The notes: a model not told the origin generated them from the letters alone. Counted from the stretch's first letter, positions 16,521-25,240 are shown. The stretch: DNA of 43,424 nucleotides from an uncultured bacterium (GCA_902775595.1 CACYNF010000011.1:1-43424), one strand, 5' to 3'. Numbers and translations are program-made.

Positions 16521-17825
16521 TCAAAGGACCCTTAGCTTTACCGGGTCCTCGCCTGTGACGCCGGCGGCCTTTATCTCCTCGAGCGCGGCGTCGATGTCGG
16601 CCGCCCTCGCGACGCGCGTCATCGCGACGACGGGAACGGGGAGGTTGCCCTCCGACGACTCCTTCTGCGACAGCGCGGAGATGGAGACGCCGTGCTTGCC
16701 GAGCGCAGAGGCGACGACGCCCATCGCTCCGGGGCGGTCCGCCAGCATGAACCTGAGATAGTACTTCGACCTGATGTCGCCGGCCGCGCGGAGGCGCACC
16801 TTGCCCTCCGCGTAGTTCGGCACGCCGCGCGCGTAGCGCGTCTCGTCGTAGGCGAGGTTGCGCGCGATGTCGCCGATGTCGCCGATCACGGTCGAGGCCG
16901 TAGGCGCGCGGCCCGCGCCGCGCCCGTAGTACATCGTGTAGTCGGACATGTCGCCCTTCACGTACGCGGCGTTGAACGCGTCGTTCACATTGGCAAGCAT
17001 GTGCGAGAACGGGATGAGCGTCGGGTGCACCCCGACCTCCACCTCCGAGCCGTCCTTCGCGACGACCGCGAGAAGCTTGATGCGGTAGCCGAAGTCGGCC
17101 GCGTACTTGACGTCGGCGCCGTCGAGATTGCGGATACCCTCGACCTGCACCTGGTCCACGCCAGGCTGGAAGCCGTACGCGAGCGCGGCGAGGATGCACG
17201 CCTTGTGGGCGGTGTCGAAGCCGTCGATGTCGAGCGAGGGGTTCGCCTCCGCGTAGCCGAGCTTCTGCGCGTCCTTGAGGACGCTTTCGAACGGGAGCCC
17301 CTCGTTCTCCATCCGGGTCAGGATGTAGTTGCACGTACCGTTGAGAATGCCGTGTATGGACTCGATCTCGTTTCCGGCGAGCCCTTCGCGCAGCACGCGG
17401 ATGATCGGGATGCCGCCGCCTACGGAGGCGCCAAAGTAGATGTCGACGTCGTTCTTCGCCGCCGTCTCGAATATCTCGCGCCCGTGCTCGGCGAGCAGCT
17501 TCTTGTTCGCCGTGACCACGCACTTCCCGTTGCCGAGGGCCTCGAGCACAAACGTCTTCGCGACGCCCGTCCCGCCGATTGTCTCGACGACGATGTCGAT
17601 CTCCGGGTCGGAAAGAACGCCTTTCGCGTCTGTCGTGAGAACGCCGTCGGGAACCTGAATGCCGCGGTCCGTCGTGATGTCGAGGTCCACGATCTTCCTG
17701 AGGACGATATCGACGCCGAGGCGCTTCGCCATGACGTCACGATGCTTCAGAAGGCCGTCCGCGACACCCGCGCCGACGGTTCCGAAGCCGAGAATTCCAA
17801 CTCCTATCTGCTTCATCTTCTGCAT
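16521..17825 (-). CDS. hom: Homoserine dehydrogenase
   Basis: 434 aa. NAD(P)-dependent reduction of aspartate semialdehyde to homoserine. The N-terminal Rossmann fold has VGILGFGTVGAGVADGLL. The catalytic part contains VVTANKKLLAEHG, FGASVGGGIPIIRVLREGL, and GILNGTCNYILTRMENEG, followed by LGYAEANPSLDIDGFDTAHK. A C-terminal ACT domain begins near YYLRFMLADRPGAMG. Two in-frame ATGs, 17825 and 17816, are possible; neither has a strong Shine-Dalgarno. It is upstream of lysC and probably cotranscribed with it. Confidence 0.96.
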   Translation of the reverse strand: MQKMKQIGVGILGFGTVGAGVADGLLKHRDVMAKRLGVDIVLRKIVDLDITTDRGIQVPDGVLTTDAKGVLSDPEIDIVVETIGGTGVAKTFVLEALGNGKCVVTANKKLLAEHGREIFETAAKNDVDIYFGASVGGGIPIIRVLREGLAGNEIESIHGILNGTCNYILTRMENEGLPFESVLKDAQKLGYAEANPSLDIDGFDTAHKACILAALAYGFQPGVDQVQVEGIRNLDGADVKYAADFGYRIKLLAVVAKDGSEVEVGVHPTLIPFSHMLANVNDAFNAAYVKGDMSDYTMYYGRGAGRAPTASTVIGDIGDIARNLAYDETRYARGVPNYAEGKVRLRAAGDIRSKYYLRFMLADRPGAMGVVASALGKHGVSISALSQKESSEGNLPVPVVAMTRVARAADIDAALEEIKAAGVTGEDPVKLRVL

Positions 17826-17870
17826 CTGGTCCCTGTTCTTTCCTGTCTGTCCCCAAGTTCCCGGCGGAAA

Positions 17871-18257
17871 TCAGAACGGCATGTCGTCAACCGCGCCGGC
17901 GTCCTCGGGGAAATCGGGCTCGGCGGGGGCGGGGACTGGCTCGGTCGAGGAGCCGTCGGCGTTGAGGACCTCGATCTTGAGGCCGGTCAAGTCGGTGAAG
18001 TACTTGACCTGCCCCTGGGGATTCGTCCACTCGCGGCCGTCGATGGCAAAGCGAATCTTGGCGCGCTGGCCCTCGCGCACGGAGTCGAGCATGGAGGCGG
18101 CGTCCTTCTTGAACGTAAATGCAATATGGTTGGGCCACTTCGACTCGGTCCCAACATCATCTGTCATCACGACATCGCGCTTGGTGAACCCGCTCGCAAA
18201 AGTCTGGAGCTGGAGCACTTTTTCGACAACGCCGGTATACTCGTAGATAGCCGCCAT
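17871..18257 (-). CDS. DUF3127 OB-fold protein with SSB-type acidic tail
   Basis: 128 aa. The body (YEYTGVVEKVLQLQTFASGF, then KWPNHIAFTFKKD, and REGQRAKIRFAIDGREWTN) fits the DUF3127 family, predicted OB-fold proteins related to single-stranded DNA-binding proteins. The C-terminus ends in DDMPF, like the acidic tail by which SSB recruits partners, preceded by a Pro/Ala/Glu linker. This supports a ssDNA-binding role, which is inferred. ATG 18257 is chosen over an upstream frame extension because a strong -10 lies 31 nt before it. No canonical ssb gene is in the window. Confidence 0.8.
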   Translation of the reverse strand: MAAIYEYTGVVEKVLQLQTFASGFTKRDVVMTDDVGTESKWPNHIAFTFKKDAASMLDSVREGQRAKIRFAIDGREWTNPQGQVKYFTDLTGLKIEVLNADGSSTEPVPAPAEPDFPEDAGAVDDMPF

Positions 18258-18288
18258 TTCCGTCTCGTCCTTTTTTGGGTTTCCAAGT

Positions 18289-18297
18289 ATTATACCA
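18289..18297 (-). promoter_or_regulatory. Extended -10 (TGGTATAAT) of the DUF3127 gene
   Basis: TGGTATAAT lies 31 nt upstream of the ATG, leaving a leader of about 24 nt with an AAGGA-type Shine-Dalgarno. No -35 match at 17 bp; the extended -10 would compensate. Confidence 0.6.
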
Positions 18298-18340
18298 TTT
18301 TTTAGCGGCTTACGCGGCGAGCAGGCGGAAAATACGGAAA

Positions 18341-18982
18341 TTACGGCTTGAGGTAGAGCCGGCAGTGGCAGAGGCCGTGGTAGGCAGGGTCGGCGAGCTG
18401 CCCCTTGAACTCGTCGCAGGGGCAGAAGAACTCGGGGAGCTTCGGCAGGCGGCACGGGCAGAAGCCGTGCTTGCGGACAAGACCGTCCTTCACGACCTTG
18501 ACCACTTTCTCATCGCCGTTGTAGACGACCTTCCCCTTCTCGAAAAGCTCGCGTATCTCCGTGGACGACTCCTTCGTGCGCGGGAACGACTTGAAGACGA
18601 CGAGCTTTTTCAGCTCATCGTAGTCCTTCCAGCGCGGCAGCCCCTCGACGGAGTCCTCGCCAATCAGGAAGAAAAGCTCAGCGCCGGGATTCTCCGCGGC
18701 GATCTCGCGCACGGTGTCTATTGCGTAGGAGACGCCGCCGCGCTTCAACTCGCGCTCGTCCACAACGACCTCGGGGATCTCGGCAAAGGCGTTCTTCACC
18801 ATCTCGAGACGATCCCACGGAAGAGGCGGCATGTCCTTCGCCGCCTCGGTCTTGAACGGGCTGACGTTCGCGGGGATCACGATGAGCCGGTCAAGCGCGA
18901 GATCGGCGACGGCCTTCTTCGCGAGGTTGACGTGCCCGAAGTGGACGGGATTGAAGCTCCCGCCGTAGATGCCGATCTTCAT
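18341..18982 (-). CDS. nadD: Nicotinate-nucleotide adenylyltransferase fused to a ferredoxin-thioredoxin-reductase-like Fe-S domain
   Basis: 213 aa. The N-terminal part is NadD: GGSFNPVHFGH (nucleotide-binding GxFxPxHxGH), FFLIGEDSVEGLPRWKDYDE, and SSTEIRELFEKG (the ISSTxIR motif). It is shortened, lacking roughly 15-25 residues that normally separate the central strands from the SSTEIR motif. From about residue 155 the frame continues into a ferredoxin-thioredoxin reductase catalytic-chain-like domain. This has Cys175/177 (CPC), Cys187/189 (CPC) and Cys205/207 (CHC) and ends in LYLKP. Those are the six cysteines of the 4Fe-4S cluster and redox disulfide in FTR. ATG 18982 overlaps the proC stop (ATGA). 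An NAD-biosynthetic enzyme with a redox switch is an inference. Confidence 0.85.
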   Translation of the reverse strand: MKIGIYGGSFNPVHFGHVNLAKKAVADLALDRLIVIPANVSPFKTEAAKDMPPLPWDRLEMVKNAFAEIPEVVVDERELKRGGVSYAIDTVREIAAENPGAELFFLIGEDSVEGLPRWKDYDELKKLVVFKSFPRTKESSTEIRELFEKGKVVYNGDEKVVKVVKDGLVRKHGFCPCRLPKLPEFFCPCDEFKGQLADPAYHGLCHCRLYLKP

Positions 18983-19761
18983 GCCAGCTCCTTCGAACGC
19001 TTCGCGGCGGCGGCGAGCGTCGCTGCGACGATCTTCTTGAATGCGGGAACGTCCATCTTCTCCATGCCCGCGGCGGTCGTGCCGCCCTTCGTGCACACGC
19101 CCTCGATGAACGGACGGAGCGCCATGCCGCTCTCCCTGAGGAACTTCGCCGTCCCGAACATCGTCTGCTCGGCGAGAAGGCGGGCTACTGCCGGCTTGAG
19201 CCCGAGCTTGACGCCGCCCTCCACCATCGCCTCCTCCATGTAGGCGAAATACGCGGGGCCCGAGCCGGATAGCGCCGTCACGGCGTCAAAGTCCTTCTCC
19301 TTGAGAACGACGGTCGCGCCAGCCCCGCCGAGAATCTTCTCGACGAGCTTGACGTCCTTCGCGGGGGTCTTCGCGGCAGGGCATATCGCGCACATGCCGG
19401 CGTTCGCGCGGAGCGCGAGGTTGGGCATCACGCGGACGAGGTTGACTTTAGCGCCAAACGCCTTCTTCAGCTTCGCAAGCGTCTTGCCGGCGACAATCGA
19501 GACGATCGTGTGCTTCTCGCCAAGGAGCGGCTTCACCTCGGCGGCGACTGCATCCACGTCCTGCGGACGGACGGCGAGAAAGACAAACTTCGCCTTCTTT
19601 GCGACTTCCTTCACGTCGGCCGTCGTCGCTACGCCGTACTTCCGCCTGAGCTCCGCCGAGCGCTCCGCGACCTTCTCGGCCATGACGACGCCCTTCTTGT
19701 CCTCTATCGCGGAGAGAATCCCCTCCGCCATCTTGCCTGCACCAAAGAATCCGATTTTCAT
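18979..19761 (-). CDS. proC: Pyrroline-5-carboxylate reductase
   Basis: 260 aa. Last step of proline synthesis. The Rossmann motif is GFFGAGKMAEGILSAI, then LAVRPQDVDAVAAEV, VRVMPNLALRANAGMCAI, and the C-terminal dimer motif LSGSGPAYFAYMEEAMVEGG followed by FIEGVCTKGGTTAAG. AGGAGA lies 5 nt before ATG 19761. It sits 12 bp after murA and overlaps nadD by 4 bp. Confidence 0.96.
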   Translation of the reverse strand: MKIGFFGAGKMAEGILSAIEDKKGVVMAEKVAERSAELRRKYGVATTADVKEVAKKAKFVFLAVRPQDVDAVAAEVKPLLGEKHTIVSIVAGKTLAKLKKAFGAKVNLVRVMPNLALRANAGMCAICPAAKTPAKDVKLVEKILGGAGATVVLKEKDFDAVTALSGSGPAYFAYMEEAMVEGGVKLGLKPAVARLLAEQTMFGTAKFLRESGMALRPFIEGVCTKGGTTAAGMEKMDVPAFKKIVAATLAAAAKRSKELA

Positions 19762-19773
19762 GTGCTCTCCTGA

Positions 19774-21057
19774 TTATTTTCTGGTTATCCCCGCGCCGAT
19801 GGCGGAAAGCTCCGTCTCGACGGATACGTATCCCCGGTCGACCGTCTCCGCGCCGAGGATCGTCGACTCTCCCTTCGCTACAAGCGCCGCGATGACAAGC
19901 GCCACGCCCGCGCGGATGTCGGGCGAAGTGACCGACCCGGCGTAGAGCTGCGATGGCCCGGTCACTACGACGCGATGCGGGTCGCACTGGACGATCTTCG
20001 CGCCCATCTGCCTGAGGTGGTCGACGAAGTACAGCCGCGACTCGAACATCTTCTCGAAGAAAAGGCATGTGCCGCGCGTCTGCGTCGCAAGCACGATGAG
20101 AACCGACATGAGGTCCGACGGAAACGCAGGCCAGGTGCCGTCCGCCACAGACGGAATCGTGTCGCCGAGATCGTATTTCATCTTGAGGCGCTTCTTCGGC
20201 ACATAGCGTAGAGTCCGCTCCTTCGCGTCTATCGTCCACGTCACGCCGAAGCGCGCGAACGCCCCCTCGAGAATCTCGAACGGCGCGGGATCGATGCCGG
20301 TAAGCGTAAGTTCGCCACCAGTGACAGCCGCCGCGACGATGTAGCTCCCCGCTTCTATGTAGTCGCACCCCACCGTCGCCTCGCAACCGTGAAGCGCCTC
20401 GACTCCGTCGACCTCGATGCGATTCGTGCCGGCTCCCGCGATTTTCGCGCCCATGGCGCTCAGCATCGTCGCGAGGTCGACAATGTGCGGCTCGCAGGCC
20501 GCATTGAAAATGACCGTGCGCCCACGCGCGAGGACGGACGCCATGAGGATGTTCTCGGTCGCGGTGACCGACGCCTCGTCGAGAAGGATCTTTGCGCCCT
20601 TGAGTTCGCCCTTGAAGCGAAGCGTCTTCCTGCCCGCGACAGTCTTCGCGCCAAGCGAGCGGAAGCCGGCGAAATGGGTATCGAGGCGGCGGTGGCCGAT
20701 CTGGTCGCCCCCGGGAGGCGGAAGCGACGCGCGGCCGACGCGAGCGAGAAGAGGCCCCGCGAAAAGGAAGCTCGTGCGGATCTTCGCCGCAAGCGCCGAG
20801 TCGATCTTCGCCGTCTTAACCTTGGGCGTGGCGATCGTGACCGTTCCCGCCTTCAGGTCCCGCGTCACCTTCGCGCCGAAGGACTTGGCCGCGTCGAGCA
20901 TTGCCGCGACGTCTGCTATGTCTGGCACATTGCGGAGCGTCACCGGCTCGGAAGTCAAAAGCGACGCCGCTATCATCGGCAGGGCGGCGTTCTTGTTCCC
21001 CGAGACGCGGTGCGTCCCGGAAATCCTCCTCCCGCCCTGGATGACGAAACGGCTCAC
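19774..21057 (-). CDS. murA: UDP-N-acetylglucosamine 1-carboxyvinyltransferase with Asp at the fosfomycin-target Cys
   Basis: 427 aa. First committed step of peptidoglycan synthesis, transferring enolpyruvate from PEP to UDP-GlcNAc. The fold signatures include SGNKNAALPMIAASLL, TSFLFAGPLLARVG, EASVTATENILMASVLA, YIEAGSYIVAAAVTGG and DIRAGVALVIAAL. The active-site loop reads PPPGGDQIGHRRLD: Asp118 replaces the Cys (Cys115 in E. coli) that fosfomycin alkylates. The same substitution gives intrinsic resistance in Mycobacterium and Chlamydia. The start is GTG 21057, overlapping the trkA-like TGA (GTGA); the upstream frame extension is shadow sequence. Confidence 0.95.
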   Translation of the reverse strand: MSRFVIQGGRRISGTHRVSGNKNAALPMIAASLLTSEPVTLRNVPDIADVAAMLDAAKSFGAKVTRDLKAGTVTIATPKVKTAKIDSALAAKIRTSFLFAGPLLARVGRASLPPPGGDQIGHRRLDTHFAGFRSLGAKTVAGRKTLRFKGELKGAKILLDEASVTATENILMASVLARGRTVIFNAACEPHIVDLATMLSAMGAKIAGAGTNRIEVDGVEALHGCEATVGCDYIEAGSYIVAAAVTGGELTLTGIDPAPFEILEGAFARFGVTWTIDAKERTLRYVPKKRLKMKYDLGDTIPSVADGTWPAFPSDLMSVLIVLATQTRGTCLFFEKMFESRLYFVDHLRQMGAKIVQCDPHRVVVTGPSQLYAGSVTSPDIRAGVALVIAALVAKGESTILGAETVDRGYVSVETELSAIGAGITRK

Positions 21058-21710
21058 GACAGCGCGTCTATCTTGCGCGTCTCGCCGAACACGACGAGCT
21101 TGTCGTCCGGCTCGAGCTTGTCGGTCGGCTGCGGTATGACGACGTTGCGCGGCTTGTTGGGATCGGCGTCCGCGCGGCGTATGCAGAGGACCGTTATCCC
21201 AGACTTCTTGCGGAGGTCCGCCTCGGCGAGCGTCAGGCCGCGCGAGCCCTCGGGAACGTCTATCTCGGCGATCGAGTAGCCCTCGGTGACTTCGAGGAAG
21301 TCTACGACGTCGTGGTTCGCGATCGCGCGCGCGAGGCGGTGCGCGCTGTCGCGGTCTGGATACACGACGCTGTCCGCCCCGATGCGGCGGAGAATCTTGC
21401 CGTGAAGCTCGCTCGTCGCCTTTGAGACGACGTTGGGGACACCGAGCTCCTTGCAGTTCGCGGTCGCCATCATCGAGGCCTCGATGTTGGAACCGATCGC
21501 GACGACAACGACATCGCACTCGGCGAACCCGGCCTCCGCAAGAACGTGCGGTTGGGTGGCGTCGCCCTGCAGGGCCGTGGCGAACTCCGACGCGCTCTGC
21601 ATCGCAGGACGGTTGCGGTCGATGAGGATCACTTCCGCGCCCGCGTTTGCGAGCGTTTCCGCGAGGCTCATGCCAAAACGCCCCGCGCCGATGATTCCAA
21701 TGCGTTTCAT
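21054..21710 (-). CDS. TrkA/KtrA-type RCK potassium-channel regulatory protein
   Basis: 218 aa. The N-terminal NAD(H)-binding RCK domain has IGIIGAGRFGMSLAETLANAG, then VILIDRNRP, ALQGDATQPHVLAEAG and DVVVVAIGSNIEASM. The C-terminal ~80 residues form a TrkA-C domain (GYSIAEIDVPEGSRGLTLAEADL, ending DDKLVVFGET). Such proteins gate Trk or Ktr potassium transporters; no transporter membrane subunit is nearby. ATG 21710 lies 7 nt after a TAAAAT -10 and lacks a Shine-Dalgarno, so the message is probably leaderless. First gene of the run trkA-like, murA, proC, nadD. Confidence 0.9.
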   Translation of the reverse strand: MKRIGIIGAGRFGMSLAETLANAGAEVILIDRNRPAMQSASEFATALQGDATQPHVLAEAGFAECDVVVVAIGSNIEASMMATANCKELGVPNVVSKATSELHGKILRRIGADSVVYPDRDSAHRLARAIANHDVVDFLEVTEGYSIAEIDVPEGSRGLTLAEADLRKKSGITVLCIRRADADPNKPRNVVIPQPTDKLEPDDKLVVFGETRKIDALS

Positions 21711-21717
21711 GCCGTGT

Positions 21718-21726
21718 ATTTTACCA
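21718..21726 (-). promoter_or_regulatory. Extended -10 (TGGTAAAAT) upstream of the trkA-like gene
   Basis: TGGTAAAAT is followed by exactly 7 nt and the ATG, with no Shine-Dalgarno in between. The geometry predicts a leaderless transcript. Confidence 0.55.
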
Positions 21727-21759
21727 TAATTTGAGGCGGGATGTCGCCGGAGTTTCAAA

Positions 21760-23139
21760 CTACGATTCCGGCTTCGGCGGGTTGGTCGACTTGATGAGCC
21801 AGATGCAGATGAGGCCGAGCACGACAAAGACGATTACCGAGATGAACGGTATCACGTCAAACGGCGTCGTGAGCCAGATTGCCGTCGGGCCGTTCTCGCC
21901 GTTCAGCACGTCGTCACCGTCGTAGAGCGGGAGCTTGATCTCGAACCGCACCGGATCCTGCACGCGGTCGATGTAGCCGAGAATCGCCTCGTCGTAGCGC
22001 GGGCGATCCGCGCCTGGCTCGACGACGAGCGAATACTTCTCGCCAGGGGTAGCGACGAATACGATATCGTACTGTGTCACCTTTAGCGTCAGGGGGAGCC
22101 CGACGCCTGCGTCCGAAGTCGTCTCAAGAGTAAGCGGAGGATTGTCGTCATTCTCGATTTCGACACGAATCGCCGTTTCGCGCACTTCGCGTCCGAAGGC
22201 GATTTCAAGATTGCTCTTCTTCTCGCCCGGCAGGTTGACGGCGCTGATGCGCCCCGTCGCAAGCGGATGCCAGCGCGCGTCCATTCGGCGGAAGACAGCG
22301 ACCTTGCGCGAGAAGTTGCGGTCGGTCGCGTTGACGGCAATCGCCGTCATTGGAAGTCCGAACACCGAGGTCTCGAGCACCGTCTTCTTCGCCTTCGAGT
22401 CCGTCTCCACCGTGCAGGCAGTCAAGACGTCCATCTGCGGCGCCGCCTCAAATCGCACACGCGTCCTCGGAACGGCTACGGACAGGGAGTCGATGCGGAA
22501 CGGACGGTTCACGACCGACTCCCGGACGCTCTTCGCCTCGAGCTTCCCCTCTCCGTTCTCGCGGATCGTCCTCTCGAACGCTGCAGCCGCCGCCTCGCTC
22601 GTCGGCTTTGCGAAGGTGACGGTCAGCGTGCGGCGATACGACGCCTCGAGCGGCATCTCGGTTACGCGAAGGTCTGCGAACTTGCGGTAGTCGCAGAGGA
22701 CTCCGCTCGCGAGCGGCACGCCCTCGGATGACACTTCGACGGACTGCTCGAAATCGGTCAAGGGCGTCGCGACCTTGAGCGCGAGAAAGCGCTCGGGGTT
22801 CGATGAGCCAGCCGGAAACTCGGCGTCGACGACGAGCCGTCCGTCCGTCTCCGTGACACGCGTCACCTTGAGCTCACGCCAATCCTTCACCTCGTCGACG
22901 ACGCGCGTCTTCGCGGCGCGGAAGGCGTATGGGATGTCGCGCCCCTTCGAGTCGCGGACTCGGAGTTCGCTCCTCAAGCCGTCTTCGCGACCCTGTGTCG
23001 TCGCCGAGTAGAGCATCGGCTTGACGCTGACGGCGACAGCGCACTCTTCGGTGACGACGCCAGTCACCGGCCAGGTATACGGCTCCTTCGCGGCAAAGGC
23101 GGCGAGAGGAAGGATCGCGAGTAGAATCGACTTATGCAT
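21760..23139 (-). CDS. DUF3999 family membrane-anchored exported protein
   Basis: 459 aa. Signal peptide MHKSILLAILPLAAFAAKE, a long beta-rich periplasmic region, and a C-terminal membrane segment (FISVIVFVVLGLICIWLIK) ending in a short Pro-rich tail. This architecture and the position directly downstream of a DUF2339 protein match the DUF3999 family, whose function is unknown. I start at ATG 23139 with GGAAAGG about 10 nt upstream; a TTG at 23148 is also in frame. It overlaps the DUF2339 stop by 8 bp. Confidence 0.82.
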   Translation of the reverse strand: MHKSILLAILPLAAFAAKEPYTWPVTGVVTEECAVAVSVKPMLYSATTQGREDGLRSELRVRDSKGRDIPYAFRAAKTRVVDEVKDWRELKVTRVTETDGRLVVDAEFPAGSSNPERFLALKVATPLTDFEQSVEVSSEGVPLASGVLCDYRKFADLRVTEMPLEASYRRTLTVTFAKPTSEAAAAAFERTIRENGEGKLEAKSVRESVVNRPFRIDSLSVAVPRTRVRFEAAPQMDVLTACTVETDSKAKKTVLETSVFGLPMTAIAVNATDRNFSRKVAVFRRMDARWHPLATGRISAVNLPGEKKSNLEIAFGREVRETAIRVEIENDDNPPLTLETTSDAGVGLPLTLKVTQYDIVFVATPGEKYSLVVEPGADRPRYDEAILGYIDRVQDPVRFEIKLPLYDGDDVLNGENGPTAIWLTTPFDVIPFISVIVFVVLGLICIWLIKSTNPPKPES

Positions 23140-25117
23140 GGTCTTCAAACCTTTCCTTGAACTTCATGTAGAGGAATGCGCCGACGATGAGGAGGACGCC
23201 CGCGAGCGCGAACAAGGCGACGCGAGCGGGGGTCGCGAGATGTGCGGTGTCCATAAGGAGCACCTTCACGACCGAGACGCCGAGAAGCGAGAGCGCCGTG
23301 ATGCGTGTCGCGCGGCTGCGGCGGACGATGCCGGCCCAGAGCCCCGCGAACGCGGCGAGAAGCCACGCGACGGAAACGGTGCCCGTCTTGAGCGATGGGA
23401 AGAAGACATAGCCGAAGATGCGTGCCTCGCCGGTGAAGAATATGAACGTCACTGCGAGCGCGGCGATTGCGATCGGGCCGACGCGCCTGCGGTACGCGAT
23501 GAACGCGGCTGCGGCAGGGAGCGACCAAAGACGAACCAGCCGCAGCGCAAACTCGGAGAAATACTCGCCGCCCGAAAGCTGGGTCAGCTGGGCGACCGAA
23601 CGCTGGCAGTAGGCGAGCGGCGCGTAGTAGAAGAGCCCGCCCGCACCGGCGACAATGAGGAGCAGATAGGAGAGGACGCCAAGTATGCGCTCTCCGCTGC
23701 GCGCCTCGGCCTCGGAAGCGGCGACGGCAAGCGCCGACCACGAGACGATGCACCACGGATGGTCGAAAAGAAGGAGTGGCACGATCGCGAGGAAGACGAG
23801 CGCGAACACGAGAAGAATGTTCACCGTGGCGCGATCGGCCCAACCGCGGCGAATCGCCAGCGTCGCGACTGCAAGATACGCGGCGACGAGTCCGAGGAGT
23901 ATTAGCCCCGCGTATCTGCTGGAGAACGATTCGCGAAAGACCGCGGCGAGCCAGGCGAAGTAGGCGACCGCATTGACGCAAAGCCCCGCCCATGCAACTG
24001 CGTTGCCGACCTTGCCGCGCGTCTTCGCCCCAACGATGACGCCAGTCATATAGAGCGCGTGGACGACCGAGAGGAACGCGAGGTTCACGAGCACCGCAGA
24101 CTGTCCACCGCTGTTCAGGTGGGAAGCGCTCCAGATAAAGCACATGACGACGGCCAGCATAGACGCGAGGAAGTCGAGCGCGGACCAGAGGCGCTTGCGC
24201 GCGACGTAGAACGCGCCGAGGTTGAGGACGAGGAGGTAGGCGTCGAGCCCCAGCGGGAAGCCGCTGTCGCGTCCGGCGATCACCGGGACGAGATATCCGC
24301 CGACGAGCCCCATCACCGCGATGTAGGGCGAACGGAGGTAGACGGCCATTACCCCTGCGCAGAGTGTAACGGCGGCAAGCGCGGCGAACGCGAAGACTGG
24401 CGAGGCGATCACGGGCGGGTCGAAGAAGCGGTGGCCAAGCCCGAAGCCGAGGTACAGCGCGACGACGCCAAGCGCGGCGATGGCATGCCCGATAAGTGAA
24501 TACTTCTCTTTCTTCACGAGCCACGAGCCACCGACGCAGCCGACCATGCCCCAGAAGAGCGTCGCGGCGACGCGCCCAGTCGGGCCCATCCATCCGCGGT
24601 CGATCGACAGCTTCACGAAGTAGATGATCGCGCCGACGATCAGCGCCACGCCGATGCGGATAAGCCAGCGCGTGGCAAAGGCGAACTCGTGCGTCATTCC
24701 CTTTGGCGCGAAGTCGCCGCGAACGGCGAGCCAGTCCTCGATGCGCATCCAGAACAGGTCTACCGCCGTCGGTTCGTAGGAAACTTTGCGAACGGGAGCA
24801 GAAGAATTATCGCGCGGAGACGCCGGCGGCTTGACGACTGGCGAGGGCGCGACTTGCGGATTGGCAACCGGCGACGGCACCACGACCTCTACCTTCTTCT
24901 CTGTGTCTCTCGGCACTCGCTCCGCTCGGCTTGGCTCGCTACGAATCGCGAGCCCCGCTTGCGCGGCGGTTACGTGCTTCTGCGTGAGATTATTCACACC
25001 AATTCTCTTAGTGAGATCGGCAACCTTGTTTTCGAGTCCACAGACCTTCACGAGTATTACGATAAGCAAAACCGGCACACTCAAGAGAGCGAGCGCAGCA
25101 AGTATTATTCCGTCCAT
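23132..25117 (-). CDS. DUF2339 family polytopic membrane protein
   Basis: About 661 aa. An N-terminal membrane segment (LAALALLSVPVLLIVILVKV) is followed by a cytoplasmic or periplasmic Pro/Val-rich linker at residues ~70-110 (VVVPSPVANPQVAPSPVVKP). The rest is a run of many hydrophobic helices, first DWLAVRGDFAPKG and then IGVALIVGAIIYFVKLS, typical of DUF2339. The family is unassigned; pairing with DUF3999 is recurrent in bacteria. AGGAGG lies 7 nt before ATG 25117 and 4 nt before the alternative ATG 25120. A repeat copy separates it from the upstream hydrolase. Confidence 0.85.
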   Translation of the reverse strand: MDGIILAALALLSVPVLLIVILVKVCGLENKVADLTKRIGVNNLTQKHVTAAQAGLAIRSEPSRAERVPRDTEKKVEVVVPSPVANPQVAPSPVVKPPASPRDNSSAPVRKVSYEPTAVDLFWMRIEDWLAVRGDFAPKGMTHEFAFATRWLIRIGVALIVGAIIYFVKLSIDRGWMGPTGRVAATLFWGMVGCVGGSWLVKKEKYSLIGHAIAALGVVALYLGFGLGHRFFDPPVIASPVFAFAALAAVTLCAGVMAVYLRSPYIAVMGLVGGYLVPVIAGRDSGFPLGLDAYLLVLNLGAFYVARKRLWSALDFLASMLAVVMCFIWSASHLNSGGQSAVLVNLAFLSVVHALYMTGVIVGAKTRGKVGNAVAWAGLCVNAVAYFAWLAAVFRESFSSRYAGLILLGLVAAYLAVATLAIRRGWADRATVNILLVFALVFLAIVPLLLFDHPWCIVSWSALAVAASEAEARSGERILGVLSYLLLIVAGAGGLFYYAPLAYCQRSVAQLTQLSGGEYFSEFALRLVRLWSLPAAAAFIAYRRRVGPIAIAALAVTFIFFTGEARIFGYVFFPSLKTGTVSVAWLLAAFAGLWAGIVRRSRATRITALSLLGVSVVKVLLMDTAHLATPARVALFALAGVLLIVGAFLYMKFKERFEDHA

Positions 25118-25145
25118 CATTTTACCTCCTTCTTACTTATTGTTG

Positions 25146-25230
25146 TTTTAGACAGGATTTACAGGATTCACAAGATTAGGTTAAGAGCATTTCCAGCAAT
25201 CCTGTTAATCTTGTTAATCCTGTCTAAAAA
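25146..25230. repeat. Family-I inverted repeat, copy A (85 bp)
   Basis: Left arm starting TTTTAGACAGGATTTACAGG and right arm ending AATCCTGTCTAAAAA flank a short non-conserved middle. Both arms are built of ~9-10-bp units of the type ACAGGATTT. It occupies the gap between the hydrolase stop codon and the DUF2339 start. Confidence 0.9.
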
Positions 25231-25240
25231 GCTCATACAA

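Noticed and set aside
18341-18500. Frameshift or separate gene for the FTR-like domain after nadD
   Set aside because: The frame is continuous from the NadD motifs into the Cys-rich domain, with no stop and no internal start with a ribosome site that would suit a separate protein.
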